Counted from the stretch's first letter, positions 1 to 9,185 are shown. The stretch: 64,000 bases of DNA from Arthrobacter citreus (GCA_013200995.1 CP053688.1:1736001-1800000); one strand, 5' to 3'. Program-made: numbers and translations. The notes: generated by a model not told the origin, from the sequence alone.

Positions 1-522
1 TTTCTTTTCTTTAGCAATGCGAATGGCAGTTGGAATTTCGATCATGGCATTCTCCGGTGTCAACACTGCAGAATAAGCCGTTATTTGCTCATACATATTA
101 CGAAAAACTTGAAAATTTCCATCCATTAAAGTATGGTGCATCTGTTTGTGTTCATTTTGATCTTTTGTAGGAGGCGAACCAACAATATGGATTACAGGAA
201 TATTCTCGCTATATGAGCCAGCTATCGGATTAGTTGCGTTTAACTCTCCGACCCCAAATGTTGTAATAAGTGCTGATATCCCCTTAACTCTTGCATAGCC
301 ATCTGCAGCATAACCCGAGTTTAGTTCGTTCCGTCCTTCTATAAACTGGATTCCATTATATTGCTCTAAAGTATCGAGCAGTGAAAAATTATAGTCCCCT
401 GCAACGCCAAAAATTTCTGTAATGCCCTCAAATTTCAAACAATCGAACAAATACTGACCAACAGTTTTTTGAGCTTTTGCAGTATGAATGACGGGACTTT
501 CTGTATTATTCATTTTATCCAT
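1..522 (-). CDS. Alpha-keto acid decarboxylase, N-terminal part (cut by window edge)
   Basis: First 174 codons of a thiamine-diphosphate decarboxylase of the indolepyruvate/phenylpyruvate/2-ketoisovalerate decarboxylase group; the rest lies beyond the left edge. I translated it from the ATG at 522, which follows GGAGTGAGCGTGTA. Family blocks visible: IFGVAGDYNFSLLDTLEQY, then FIEGRNELNSGYAADGYAR, whose Glu is the cofactor-activating residue, then GVGELNATNPIAGSY. These are cytosolic enzymes that turn 2-keto acids into aldehydes. The substrate cannot be read from this half, because the substrate-pocket and C-terminal cofactor regions are missing. The aldehyde dehydrogenase at 3685-5202 could use the product, but that is inference. 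Confidence 0.82.
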   Translation of the reverse strand, partial: MDKMNNTESPVIHTAKAQKTVGQYLFDCLKFEGITEIFGVAGDYNFSLLDTLEQYNGIQFIEGRNELNSGYAADGYARVKGISALITTFGVGELNATNPIAGSYSENIPVIHIVGSPPTKDQNEHKQMHHTLMDGNFQVFRNMYEQITAYSAVLTPENAMIEIPTAIRIAKEKK

Positions 523-683
523 TACACGCTCACTCCATATTCCAATTGGGTTTTCCCATTTTTTTATACCTTTTTATTCGTCCCCTTTCTTTGAACAGGC
601 TATTCGATATTTGTTTAATAATCCATCAAGTTTAAAAACCTTTTCGAATAGTTAAATGTAGTAATTAAACTTCACCCCACGCT

Positions 684-715
684 AAAAAACCACAGAAGAA
701 TCTGCGGTTTTTTAA
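684..715 (-). terminator. Intrinsic terminator after the sugar dehydrogenase-like gene
   Basis: On the minus strand AACCGCAG pairs with CTGTGGTT (one G-U) around an ATTCTT loop, followed by a run of T. It lies 26 bases past the stop codon at 741. Confidence 0.8.
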
Positions 716-740
716 ATTCTGTATAAATTATTAACTAGAT

Positions 741-2147
741 TCATGGAACGATTTCAAAAATAGTTCCTTGATTATAATCAGTCACTTTCGTAGAACCATA
801 AACACCTAAATACATTTTTGATTGATTTAAATTCGTACCTAGCCCAACATAGTAAGCTGGTTTGGACCCAAAATTATAATCGGTTTGAATTATACTGAAA
901 TCGCTTTGTTTACCATCATGTCTTACTTTCGTATAAGCTAAAACACCTTTAATTTCTCCTTGTGTACCTTTCCGTGCTAGATCAGTAAACACCACACTAC
1001 CAGACAGACTAGTTATTTCATTCCCCATATATGCTTGGACTCCTGTAAGTGCAGTTCCTTCAAATTTATTCGTTCTTGGATCTTTGTGATAATAGCAAGT
1101 TAAAGGTTGGAGACGACTAGCTGAAAGCTCTACTGATTCATTGTAATAAGCAATTGCTTTCTCTTCCAAATTTGAAGTTTCATTACATGCGTTTATGATC
1201 GAAGTAGGGAAATTACCTTCCCAGCCTCGCCAACCAAAGTTAATAAACCCATCCAAATTAGATTCAGCAATCATATTAGCTTGAATCAGCTGAATAACAG
1301 GTATTGGTTTATATTGAATAAATGAATAAATTGACTCAACCATATCCTGGCCAACATTACCTACATATTTAATAAATTGATTTGATAAACTTTGATATGA
1401 AATACCTGTTATGTTGCGAACCCCTTTTGCTATAACTGTGAGAGTTTCTTGAATAGTTGTTGGTAGTTCATTAAAACGAGTAACAACTGGGAGATAATCG
1501 ACGATTGTATTTTTTCCTACATCAATTTCAATAATTTTGCCCGCGATTTCTAAATTGTTCTGGCTTAAGTTAAAAGGATCATAGCCTGAACCGCCATCTC
1601 CTGTCGTTAAAACAAGCTTTCCTGTTTCCGGTGAAAAGTTTAATGAATTAACACCATTATGATTTAAGAATGGTCTTCTAAATTTAAGTAATGTTCTCCG
1701 TATTTGGGGCTTGCCATTGGATTGCAAAGCCCACTCCTCAACTGTATCGATATGATCATAATGATTTTCCCTATCTTCCCATTTTAAGTTTAGAGTATTT
1801 GGCTCACATGGATTAGGTTTAAACGGTTCTGAGAGTGTACCCGGACCTTGAGAATCAGCTACTGAATAATGAAGATAAAACAAACCATTATGATAAAAAT
1901 AAGGATGAAATGCTAGTCCTAACAGCCCACGTTCATCATAGCCACCTGAAGCACCTAGTTTTAATACCCGTGGCCGTAAATCTAAAAATGTCCTGATTTC
2001 TCCATTTCCTATGTAAAAAATCTCCCCTAGTTGAGTTGCGATAAATAATCTTTCAACAGAATCCCCTGGAAGAAATGTTGTCTTCATGACAGTCGGCAAA
2101 TTAATATTACTAACAATAGGGCGTAAACCAACCTTTACATCTCCCAT
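741..2147 (-). CDS. PQQ-dependent sugar dehydrogenase-like (glucose/sorbosone dehydrogenase fold) protein
   Basis: 468-residue beta-propeller protein of the soluble glucose/sorbosone dehydrogenase (GSDH/HHIP-like) family. The hallmark block DERGLLGLAFHP is near residue 71, followed by HNGVNSLNFSPETGKLVLTT and GDGGSGYDPF, and later GFINFGWRGWEGNFP and VVFTDLA. Known members oxidise sugars with PQQ at the cell surface, but no signal peptide is visible here, so the protein looks cytoplasmic or non-classically exported and its substrate is unknown. Start is the ATG at 2147, preceded by GGTGGAG. It is monocistronic with its own terminator. No PQQ synthesis genes are present in the window, so a non-catalytic or PQQ-scavenging role is possible. 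Confidence 0.75.
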   Translation of the reverse strand: MGDVKVGLRPIVSNINLPTVMKTTFLPGDSVERLFIATQLGEIFYIGNGEIRTFLDLRPRVLKLGASGGYDERGLLGLAFHPYFYHNGLFYLHYSVADSQGPGTLSEPFKPNPCEPNTLNLKWEDRENHYDHIDTVEEWALQSNGKPQIRRTLLKFRRPFLNHNGVNSLNFSPETGKLVLTTGDGGSGYDPFNLSQNNLEIAGKIIEIDVGKNTIVDYLPVVTRFNELPTTIQETLTVIAKGVRNITGISYQSLSNQFIKYVGNVGQDMVESIYSFIQYKPIPVIQLIQANMIAESNLDGFINFGWRGWEGNFPTSIINACNETSNLEEKAIAYYNESVELSASRLQPLTCYYHKDPRTNKFEGTALTGVQAYMGNEITSLSGSVVFTDLARKGTQGEIKGVLAYTKVRHDGKQSDFSIIQTDYNFGSKPAYYVGLGTNLNQSKMYLGVYGSTKVTDYNQGTIFEIVP

Positions 2148-2336
2148 CTATTCTCCACCTACTTTTATCTGTTTTCTTCTATTAAAAATATGATTAGAAC
2201 AGTTTCACTAGTACCGAAATTCAACTTTAAGAGGGATTCCACAGTTAGAAATATAGTTTTCATTGGTTATTATTGTTAAAATATGGTTATGTTTATTGAG
2301 CGTAAATTTCAACGAATTAGAGAGGAATGAGTAATT

Positions 2337-2663
2337 TTGATAAATGCAATATTTATTTTCTTATTAGCCGGTTTGGCAGAAATAGGTGGTGGATACCTTA
2401 TTTGGTTATGGCTAAGAGAAGGACAATCAGCTTATTTAGGACTAATCGGGGGGATAATTTTAGCCGTTTACGGTGTCATTGCAACGTTTCAAATTTTTCC
2501 TACATTTGGTAGAGTATATGCTGCATATGGGGGCGTGTTTATCGTTCTTTGAATTTTATGGGGATGGGGTATTGATAAAAAATCACCCGATATATACGAT
2601 TGGATCGGTGCTGCTTTCTGTTTAGTCGGTGTGTCTGTCATTTTATGGGCACCTCGGAATTAA
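2337..2663 (+). pseudogene. ynfA: ynfA (UPF0060 membrane protein) interrupted by an in-frame TGA
   Basis: The frame starts at TTG 2337 (SD AGAGG, about 11 bases upstream) and gives the typical YnfA N-terminal half, [20 protein letters not shown] to [13 protein letters not shown]. It meets TGA at 2550-2552 and then continues in the same frame with ILWGWGIDKKSPDIYDWIGA and VSVILWAPRN to TAA at 2661-2663. Joined, the two parts give a normal-length four-helix UPF0060 protein of 108 codons, so a single nonsense codon (family members usually have Ser here) splits an otherwise intact gene. The first part alone (71 residues) would have only about two helices. This is a recent inactivation or a base-call error. 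Function of the family is unknown; some members resemble small multidrug transporters. Confidence 0.85.
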
Positions 2664-2758
2664 ATTACTATTCAGGCAGGATAGTACAATTAAAAATTGA
2701 ACTATTATAGTTAAGAAAATTACAGCATTTTTTGATAATAGTTTAAGGAGTGGTAAAA

Positions 2759-3133
2759 TTGGCTTTACAAATCGGAGATATTATTTCATTTGAGCGAACT
2801 TTTACTCTAGAAGATGTTGAATTATTTACAAAGGTTTCTGGCGATGCAGGTGTTCATCACGTGTCCCCTGATGAACAAGGTAAGCTTGTCGTTCAAGGGT
2901 TATTGACAGCAACATTACCAACAAAAATTGGTGGAGATCACAATGTACTAGCACGCTCAGTGAATTTTGACTTTTTAAGACCAGTCTTTACAGGAGATAC
3001 AATTATTTGTGAAGTAACAATTGAAAAGTATGAAAAGCAAGAGAATAGGCTTTCGATTTTAGCCTCCTTCCTATGTACGAATCAGAATGAGAAAAAAGTG
3101 TTGAGCGGAAGTTTTTCAGGAGTAATATTATAA
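2759..3133 (+). CDS. MaoC-like hot-dog dehydratase / (R)-specific enoyl-CoA hydratase-like protein
   Basis: 124-residue single hot-dog protein. The N-terminal block FTLEDVELFTKVSGDAGVHH carries the Asp and, five residues later, the His that form the catalytic pair in PhaJ/MaoC hydratases (D29 and H34 from the start chosen here). ANFDFLRPVFTGDT-type sequence follows, seen here as VNFDFLRPVFTGDT. Such enzymes hydrate trans-2-enoyl-CoA to (R)-3-hydroxyacyl-CoA. A GTG at 2750 lies inside the ribosome binding site AAGGAG (2745-2750), so the TTG at 2759, eight bases after it, is the better start. No fatty-acid genes adjoin it, so substrate chain length is unknown. Confidence 0.75.
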   Translation: MALQIGDIISFERTFTLEDVELFTKVSGDAGVHHVSPDEQGKLVVQGLLTATLPTKIGGDHNVLARSVNFDFLRPVFTGDTIICEVTIEKYEKQENRLSILASFLCTNQNEKKVLSGSFSGVIL

Positions 3134-3225
3134 ACTCGTTTAACGTAAATCAATTTGATGTAACAATGGGTAGCCGAAAAGACGATGACATTAATTTCAT
3201 TTAATTCACATTCACTATACCTACA

Positions 3226-3262
3226 CTTTGAGACTGTCTAACTAACAGTCTCTTAATTTTTA
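3226..3262 (+). terminator. Intrinsic terminator after the MaoC-like gene
   Basis: GAGACTGT (3230-3237) pairs perfectly with ACAGTCTC (3245-3252), followed by TTAATTTTT on the plus strand. Confidence 0.85.
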
Positions 3263-3535
3263 AGTTTGATATAGTGACTGTAATGCTTCATGTTCTGAAT
3301 CTTTTTTTACATATATATCATATTGCGTATTCTCATCAAATTGCCTCCTATTTCTTAAATTCATCGGTACTTTCGTCTTATACTCAATACCATTCTTTTT
3401 CAATTTACCAATAATAAGAAAATAGTTTTGGTAACCAAAAGTAGTATAAATTAATTTCCACTTTCGAATTAAATATAATTGAATGAAACTATAAAGAACA
3501 ATTATTATAAATAAATAGATTACTAGAAATAACAT
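3260..3535 (-). CDS. Small membrane-anchored protein of unknown function
   Basis: 91 residues: one N-terminal hydrophobic helix (MLFLVIYLFIIIVLYSF, residues 1-17), then a short basic soluble domain with GKLKKNGIEYKTKVP and YDIYVKKDSEHEALQSLY. The tail resembles the small alpha/beta domain of DUF2007-like proteins (a conserved gly-ile turn followed by a V-x-V strand and a helix), but the match is weak and I do not assign it. An upstream ATG at 3556 is in frame, but GGAGGG lies between it and the ATG at 3535, so 3535 is the likely start. It converges with the MaoC-like gene. Confidence 0.55.
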   Translation of the reverse strand: MLFLVIYLFIIIVLYSFIQLYLIRKWKLIYTTFGYQNYFLIIGKLKKNGIEYKTKVPMNLRNRRQFDENTQYDIYVKKDSEHEALQSLYQT

Positions 3536-3642
3536 ACTAGTCCCTCCAATTAACATGTTTTATTTAGCATATTTAACTGCTACTAGTTTTTATGTATGTA
3601 TTTTCGAAAATTATTATATTTATTGCAGCTTTTCTATTAGAA

Positions 3643-3678
3643 CAAAAAACACTCCAGTAAATGCTTACCGGAGTGTTA
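3643..3678 (-). terminator. Intrinsic terminator after the aldehyde dehydrogenase gene
   Basis: Minus strand: AACACTCC pairs with GGAGTGTT, the stem being extended by TTAC/GTAA with one mismatch; six T follow. Confidence 0.85.
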
Positions 3679-3684
3679 GATTAA

Positions 3685-5202
3685 TTAAAAGAATCCTAGT
3701 TTACTTGGAGAATAACTAACCAGCATATTCTTTGTATTTTGGTAGTGATCCAACATCATCTTATGCGTTTCACGGCCTACGCCTGAATTTTTATATCCAC
3801 CAAAAGCAGCATGTGCAGGATATGCATGGTAGCAGTTTACCCATACTCGACCTGCTTCGATGTTGCGACCGAATCGATAGGCAGTATCCATATCACGAGT
3901 CCAAACACCCGCTCCTAATCCATATAACGTATCATTCGCAATTTCCAATGCTTCCTCTTTTGTTTTAAATGTAGTAACAGAAACAACAGGACCAAAAATT
4001 TCTTCTTGGAATACTCGCATTTTATTGTTCCCTTTAAAAATTGTCGGGTTAACATAAAAGCCATCTTTAAGTTCTCCATCAAGAACATTACGACTACCAC
4101 CAACTAAAACTTCTGCACCTTCATTCTTTCCAATTTCAAAATAAGATAAAATCTTATTCAATTGCTCATGTGATGCTTGCGAGCCGATCATTGTTTGAGG
4201 ATCTAATGGATTTCCTTGTTTAATTGCTTTAACACGTTTTACTGCGCGATCCATAAATTCTTCATAAATCGATTCGTGTATTAACGCCCTAGATGGACAA
4301 GTACATACTTCTCCTTGATTTAAAGCAAACATTGTAAATCCTTCAAGTGCTTTATCGAAGAATTCTTCATTCTCAACTACATCTTCAAAGAAAATATTTG
4401 GTGATTTACCACCTAATTCTAATGTAACAGGAATTAAATTTTTTGAGGCATATTCCATAATTAATCGTCCAGTTGAAGTTTCACCAGTAAACGCAACTTT
4501 AGCAATTCGATTACTAGAAGCTAATGGTTTACCAGCTTCTAGACCAAAACCATTGACGACGTTGACAACTCCAGCTGGTAATAAATCTTGAATTAGTTCC
4601 ATTAATACTAACACTGAAGTAGGAGTTTGCTCTGCTGGTTTAAGAACTACACAATTCCCTGCAGCTAAAGCAGGTGCAAGCTTCCATACAGCCATTAAGA
4701 TAGGAAAATTCCATGGAATGATTTGACCTACAACTCCTAGTGGCTCCTTATAATGATAAGCAACTGTATCACCATCTAGTTCACCGAGTGATCCTTCCTG
4801 GGACCTGATACAGCCTGCAAAATAACGGAAATGGTCGATTGCTAATGGAATATCGGCTGCTAAAGTTTCACGAACAGGTTTACCATTTTCCCAAGTTTCA
4901 GCAACAGCAAGATATTCTTTATTCGCTTCCATACGATCAGCTATCTTATGTAAAATATTTGATCTCTCTGTGACTGACATTCTGCCCCATTTTCCTTTTG
5001 CACTATGAGCAGCGTCAAGAGCTAGTTCAATATCCTCAGAAGTCGATCTAGCTACTTCACAAAAGACTTGTCCAGTTACAGGCGAAACATTTCCAAAGTA
5101 CTGCTCTCTTACCGGTCTTACCCATTCCCCACCAATAAAATTGTCATAACGATTTTTAAACGTAATTAATGAACCAGATTTTCCAGGTGTTGCAAATACC
5201 AT
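3685..5202 (-). CDS. NAD-dependent aldehyde dehydrogenase (acetaldehyde dehydrogenase ExaC/AldB/AcoD type)
   Basis: 505-residue cytosolic ALDH with every core element: PWNF (163-166), cofactor-binding LKPAEQTP (K188), the catalytic-base Glu in LELGGKSPN (E262) and the nucleophile in [11 protein letters not shown] (C300). The CTCPSR variant and the extended N-terminus [12 protein letters not shown] are typical of the AcoD/ExaC/AldB clade, which oxidises acetaldehyde and similar short aldehydes to acids. Start is the ATG at 5202, after AAGGGGG. Monocistronic, with its own terminator. It could work with the decarboxylase at 1-522 or the alcohol dehydrogenase at 53984, but no linkage shows this. 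The family call is firm; the exact aldehyde is not known. Confidence 0.92.
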   Translation of the reverse strand: MVFATPGKSGSLITFKNRYDNFIGGEWVRPVREQYFGNVSPVTGQVFCEVARSTSEDIELALDAAHSAKGKWGRMSVTERSNILHKIADRMEANKEYLAVAETWENGKPVRETLAADIPLAIDHFRYFAGCIRSQEGSLGELDGDTVAYHYKEPLGVVGQIIPWNFPILMAVWKLAPALAAGNCVVLKPAEQTPTSVLVLMELIQDLLPAGVVNVVNGFGLEAGKPLASSNRIAKVAFTGETSTGRLIMEYASKNLIPVTLELGGKSPNIFFEDVVENEEFFDKALEGFTMFALNQGEVCTCPSRALIHESIYEEFMDRAVKRVKAIKQGNPLDPQTMIGSQASHEQLNKILSYFEIGKNEGAEVLVGGSRNVLDGELKDGFYVNPTIFKGNNKMRVFQEEIFGPVVSVTTFKTKEEALEIANDTLYGLGAGVWTRDMDTAYRFGRNIEAGRVWVNCYHAYPAHAAFGGYKNSGVGRETHKMMLDHYQNTKNMLVSYSPSKLGFF

Positions 5203-5364
5203 AATGATTCCCCCTTAATAGCTTGTCTATATAAACTATGAGATTCTACCTAAAACTATGACTAATAATCTATCTTTTATTTAATAGAAATATTTTGATT
5301 CAAATCTAATAATTAGGTAGAATGATAGAAGTGTTAAAAATCTGTTAGAAAATGAGGGGTAACT

Positions 5365-6183
5365 GTGCGTAAAAACTTCGTAGATATTTTATATCTCCTT
5401 GTTGGATCAGCAATATTTGCAGTCGGTGTTAACTTCTTTGCGATACCGAATAAATTAGCTGAAGGTGGCTTTACCGGCATTACAATGATTACATATTATC
5501 TTTTTAACTGGTCACCTGATGTCGTATATTTTGTTTTAAATGCTTCGTTGTTAATAGTTGGATATAGGTATTTGAAGAAGCAATTAGTTTTATATACAGT
5601 TATTTCAATTGTAGCTATTTCATTTTTCCTACGTATTACTGATGGTTACGGTGTACCAACAAGCGAGACTTTATTAGGTACTATTTTTGCTGGTGTATTA
5701 ATTGGGCTAGGGTTAGGAATTGTCTTCCGCGCAGGTGGTACAACAGGTGGTTCCACTGTTCTTGCACAAATGGTCCATCAATCGTTTGGCTGGAGTATTA
5801 GTAAATCTTTACTTGCCTTTGATTTAGTTGTCGTATTAGGTGGCTATTTTGTAATCGGTTTTGAAAAAACACTGTATACCGTCATTTCAATTTATATTGG
5901 AATTAAAGTAATGGATTATGTTATGGAAGGAATAAATCCGAAAAAAGCAATTACAATTATTTCTGACCAAGCAAATGAAATTGCACAGATCGTATCAAAT
6001 GAATTGAATCGTGGGGTAACAATCTATCCAGCAAAAGGACATTTCTCAGGTTTAAGAAAAGAGTCATTATACATAATTGTGAGCAATAAGGAATTGTTTG
6101 AACTTAAAAAAATAATTCACGCAATCGACCCAAAAGCATTTGTCGTTATTCATGATGTAAATGATGTATTAAAAGCAGGATAA
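5365..6183 (+). CDS. YitT family membrane protein (DUF161 + DUF2179)
   Basis: 272 residues: five predicted membrane helices in about the first 180 residues, including the conserved GLGLGIVFRAGGTTGGSTV block (DUF161/YitT), then a cytosolic DUF2179 domain with RGVTIYPAKGHFSG and LYIIVSN. B. subtilis has several paralogues of this family without settled transport substrates. Start is the GTG at 5365 after GAGGGG. Single-gene unit ending in a strong bidirectional terminator shared with the convergent ABC-F gene. Family certain, function unknown. Confidence 0.9.
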   Translation: MRKNFVDILYLLVGSAIFAVGVNFFAIPNKLAEGGFTGITMITYYLFNWSPDVVYFVLNASLLIVGYRYLKKQLVLYTVISIVAISFFLRITDGYGVPTSETLLGTIFAGVLIGLGLGIVFRAGGTTGGSTVLAQMVHQSFGWSISKSLLAFDLVVVLGGYFVIGFEKTLYTVISIYIGIKVMDYVMEGINPKKAITIISDQANEIAQIVSNELNRGVTIYPAKGHFSGLRKESLYIIVSNKELFELKKIIHAIDPKAFVVIHDVNDVLKAG

Positions 6184-6208
6184 ACAAATCATATTAAGTT
6201 AAACAAAG

Positions 6209-6253
6209 AAACAAATCACTTTAGTCATTTACCTAAAGTGATTTGTTTTTTTA
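6209..6253. terminator. Bidirectional terminator between yitT-like and ABC-F genes
   Basis: ACAAATCACTTTAG (6211-6224) pairs with CTAAAGTGATTTGT (6233-6246), then seven T on the plus strand. The minus strand is weaker but also able to terminate. Confidence 0.88.
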
Positions 6254-6254
6254 C

Positions 6255-8090
6255 TTACACCTCTTGTTTCCCATTTATTCCTGATTCTAAAATTTGATTT
6301 ATGTTTTCTAATTCTTTTTGCAACATTACGATTTTTGTAATTTGAGCTTTCTTTTCTTCATCGGTTTCGATTTCTTCCGCACTCAATGCAGCAATTTCTA
6401 GTTGTAATCTAATTCGTTCATTTAATAAAGATTGTTGATCGTTTGTAATGCTTTGTCTACCGTTCCATTCCGCAAAAGAACCTTTGAATTCATAAAGATT
6501 ACCATTTTCGATATGAATTACACGATTTGAAACTTTTTTTAGTAAATAAGGATCATGAGAAACAACTACAACGGCTCCAGGATAAGCAGCTAATGCTTCC
6601 TCAATTCGTTCTCTCGTGTGAATGTCTAAATAGTTTGTCGGCTCGTCAAGAACAAGTAGATTTGAGTCTGAAAAATATAGCTTTACGAAAGCAACTCTAC
6701 ATTTTTCCCCCATACTTAATTGAGCGATATTTTTATAAACATCCTCTCTTCTAAAAAGGAAGCAAGCTAGTAGTGTCCTCGCCTCAGTTTCAGTCATATT
6801 TGGAAGAGATAAAATTTCATTTAAAATGGTAGAATCTTCATTTAACGCTTCGAGCTCTTGCATAAAATAACCTATTTTTAATTGAGGATTATGTCGTACG
6901 GACCCATTACTCGGAATCAATAATCCCGTTAATAATTTTAAAAATGTAGATTTTCCAGAACCATTTTTACCTATTACAGCTAATCGATCTTCTCGACCTA
7001 ACAAAAAGTCAACTTGGCTAAATAATGATTTGTCAGCGTATGAGAAATCTACTTTTTCAAAGTTAATCATTTGCTTTGCAGTGAACGTTTCATTTTCAAA
7101 GCTAGCTGCGATTGTCTTAACTTCTTTCGGTTTTTCTACTTTTCTTTTTTCTAATCGTTCTAAATCCTTTTCCTTTGATTTAAATCTTAATGCGTTTTTT
7201 GCAGCTTGTTTCTTGGCAAAAGGATCACGTTCACTCGCTGCATTATGCGAACTTGTAAACCATTGTTTATATTGATTAATCGTTTCGATTAACTTTTTCT
7301 TTTCCGCTTCTTGTTTTTCATATTGAGCTTGCTGGGTTTTTCGCTCATGTTCTTTTTGTATTTTATACGCTGAATAGCCACCATTATACTTAAATGTGCC
7401 AGCATGTGTTAATTCAACCGTAACAGTCGCAACATCATCAATGAATTGTCGTTCATGTGATATAAAAAGCACACTGCCTTTAAAGTTTTTTAACCACTCA
7501 GTTAACCATTGAATTGACTCTGTATCTAGATGATTTGTTGGTTCATCCAAAATTAATAGCTTTGGTTGTTTCATCATCACTTTTGCTAATTTAACTTTTG
7601 TTTTTTGTCCACCACTTAAATGACTGAACGGAATATTCCATAATTCTTGCGGTAATTGAAATTTCTTTAATACTTGATCTATATTATTTTCAAAGTCGTA
7701 TCCATCTAATTCTAAATACTTACTTAAATACTCATTATATTTATCAAGATTTTTTTCATTAGATAGATCAAGTGATAGCTTTTCTAAATTCTTCTTTATT
7801 AAATAACGTTCCTGATCAAATGATTCGATTACTTCCCTTGCTGTAAGTAATTCCTGGTCTTCTTCATCTGTTAAAAGCCAACCTATATCTTCTTTTGAAT
7901 ATTGAATTTGCAATAACCCTTTATTAAGCGGAATATTTCCTAAAATTGCATTGATAAATGTTGATTTCCCAACTCCATTTTCACCAATTAAAGCAACTCG
8001 TTCGCCTTCTTTTAGTTCTAGATTTCCATTTTTAAAAATTGTCATTCCGTTTAACTCTATTTCAATGTTCGATGCTTTTATAATAAACAT
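6255..8090 (-). CDS. ABC-F family ATPase (ribosome-associated; possible antibiotic-protection factor)
   Basis: 611 residues with two ABC domains in one chain and no membrane part, which defines ABC-F. Domain 1: Walker A GENGVGKST, signature LSGGQ, Walker B LLILDEPTNHLD. A charged linker of about 80 residues follows, then domain 2: GKNGSGKST, degenerate signature LSMGE, LLVLDEPTNYLD. ABC-F proteins bind the ribosomal E site; some (Vml, Vga, Lsa) expel antibiotics, others aid translation. I cannot assign the subgroup from sequence alone. Start: ATG 8090 is placed 8 bases after GGATGGAG; an in-frame GTG at 8099 overlaps that site and is less likely. The leader holds a strong terminator with no room for a promoter after it, so attenuation control is likely, as for known antibiotic-induced ABC-F genes. 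Confidence 0.88.
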   Translation of the reverse strand: MFIIKASNIEIELNGMTIFKNGNLELKEGERVALIGENGVGKSTFINAILGNIPLNKGLLQIQYSKEDIGWLLTDEEDQELLTAREVIESFDQERYLIKKNLEKLSLDLSNEKNLDKYNEYLSKYLELDGYDFENNIDQVLKKFQLPQELWNIPFSHLSGGQKTKVKLAKVMMKQPKLLILDEPTNHLDTESIQWLTEWLKNFKGSVLFISHERQFIDDVATVTVELTHAGTFKYNGGYSAYKIQKEHERKTQQAQYEKQEAEKKKLIETINQYKQWFTSSHNAASERDPFAKKQAAKNALRFKSKEKDLERLEKRKVEKPKEVKTIAASFENETFTAKQMINFEKVDFSYADKSLFSQVDFLLGREDRLAVIGKNGSGKSTFLKLLTGLLIPSNGSVRHNPQLKIGYFMQELEALNEDSTILNEILSLPNMTETEARTLLACFLFRREDVYKNIAQLSMGEKCRVAFVKLYFSDSNLLVLDEPTNYLDIHTRERIEEALAAYPGAVVVVSHDPYLLKKVSNRVIHIENGNLYEFKGSFAEWNGRQSITNDQQSLLNERIRLQLEIAALSAEEIETDEEKKAQITKIVMLQKELENINQILESGINGKQEV

Positions 8091-8144
8091 ATACTTCACT
8101 CCATCCGATTTAAAAATATCCCTCTGTTTTTAGCCCAGAGAAAA

Positions 8145-8178
8145 TAAAAACACACAAGCAGTATCTGCCTGTGTGTAA
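8145..8178 (-). promoter_or_regulatory. Attenuator-like terminator in the ABC-F leader
   Basis: Minus strand: 12-bp stem (one G-U) formed by plus positions 8150-8161 and 8165-8176, a three-base loop and then TTTTTATTTT. It ends about 55 bases before the ABC-F start, and the gap contains the SD but no convincing promoter, so transcription must pass through it. The 5' arm segment CAGGCAG (8171-8165) is also complementary to CTGCCTG at 8336-8330, a possible antiterminator pairing. A four-codon frame (MSIF, 8307-8293) lies between the two. Confidence 0.65.
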
Positions 8179-8468
8179 ATTGGATGTAATTTAATAAGCC
8201 TAGTACATACGAAAAAGTATATACAAAGTTTAGTTATTATTAAATAAACCATTTTTTTAATTGAATGGATTTACTTAATATTCATTATGGGCTCAAAAAA
8301 TAGACATACTTATCCAATTTCTCTGTTTTCAGGCAGAGTACTTTTTTGCTATATAATTCTTTAGCTTTAAAAGTTATCGGATATTGTACATAGTGTCTAA
8401 ATTTGATGCCTCCTTAAAAATATTAATTTAATCTTAGCTTACTTTTAGTATGATTTCAATCATTACTT
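8179..8468 (-). other. ABC-F leader / intergenic region
   Basis: About 290 bases with no gene. It holds two small hairpins of similar form (CTCTG-loop-CAGAG at about 8321-8338, and another at about 8124-8142 nearer the start). An isolated AAGGAGG lies near 8409, in front of no good start codon. A promoter for the ABC-F gene must lie here, but none is clear. Confidence 0.4.
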
Positions 8469-8963
8469 TTATTCTTTCCAAATTAATGCCAATTCCTTAC
8501 TTAATTTTTTTCTTAATTGGCGACTTTCTAAACGCTTAAATGCTAATTGTTGCAATTTAATTTCTTCTTCAGTTTCTGGTATTGCCTCTACTACTTTATG
8601 AGGTTTTCCATCTTTTAGTGCAACAAAAGTTACAAAACATGTTGCTGCTACTCTTTTTTCTCCTGAAAGCAAATCTTCTGCAGTTGCTCGAACAAATACT
8701 TCCATTGAGCTTGAGCCTGTTAAGATGACGAATGATTCATAATAAATGCAGTCACTTTCACGAACTGGACATAGAAACTCGACTGAATCCATCGACGCGG
8801 TTACACATTCCATTCTCGAATGCTTTGTTGCTGAAATAGAAGCAATTAAGTCCATTGCTGCAAGCATTTTCCCACCGAATAATGTACCATGGTTATTTAA
8901 ATCAGTTGGAAATATTCTACTACTATCAAATACTCTGGATTCTTTAACGTATCTACTGTTCAT
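8469..8963 (-). CDS. Acyl-CoA thioesterase (YkhA/BACH-type hot-dog)
   Basis: 164-residue single hot-dog thioesterase. The N-terminal motif NNHGTLFGGKML, with Asn-His-Gly at residues 23-25, is that of the YkhA/YciA/BACH acyl-CoA hydrolases, followed by CVTASMDSVEFLCPV and a charged helical tail (residues 140-164). It hydrolyses fatty acyl-CoA in the cytosol. Start is the ATG at 8963, after TAGGGAG. Upstream on the same strand, with no other intact gene between, are a promoter, a cobalamin riboswitch and its terminator (9186-9496), so this gene may be transcribed from a B12-controlled promoter. That would be odd for a thioesterase, and loss of an intervening gene is more likely. Confidence 0.85.
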   Translation of the reverse strand: MNSRYVKESRVFDSSRIFPTDLNNHGTLFGGKMLAAMDLIASISATKHSRMECVTASMDSVEFLCPVRESDCIYYESFVILTGSSSMEVFVRATAEDLLSGEKRVAATCFVTFVALKDGKPHKVVEAIPETEEEIKLQQLAFKRLESRQLRKKLSKELALIWKE

Positions 8964-9130
8964 CGGTTTCTCCCTACTTTTAATTAATTGAATTATGTAT
9001 TTCTCTAATTTTTTTCACTGATTTTATCAAATTTACAATTCATCTTTATTCAGTCTCATGGCGAGTCTTTATTTCAAATTCAGACTTGACCCTATTTCAT
9101 CAATTCTTTCAACTTTGCTATCTTACTTGT

Positions 9131-9172
9131 TTAATTTCCATCGTTTTTTGCATGTAAAATTGGAAGTTTCAT
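9131..9172 (-). pseudogene. 13-codon open frame behind the cobalamin riboswitch (possible gene remnant)
   Basis: MKLPILHAKNDGN then stop, beginning with ATG at 9172, placed seven bases after a good SD (AGGAG) that directly follows the riboswitch terminator. This is exactly where the regulated gene should start. About 170 bases of sequence with no recognisable coding content follow before the thioesterase SD. Either the original gene was deleted, leaving its first codons, or this is a leader peptide. I cannot name the lost gene. Confidence 0.45.
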
Positions 9173-9185
9173 AAATTCTCCTAAA

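Noticed and set aside
2327..2512. 61-residue frame in another reading frame over ynfA
   Set aside because: It is a shadow of the ynfA frame and lacks family similarity.
8293..8307. MSIF four-codon frame in the ABC-F leader as a real leader peptide
   Set aside because: SD is weak and the peptide too short to support on its own; mentioned only as part of the attenuation idea.
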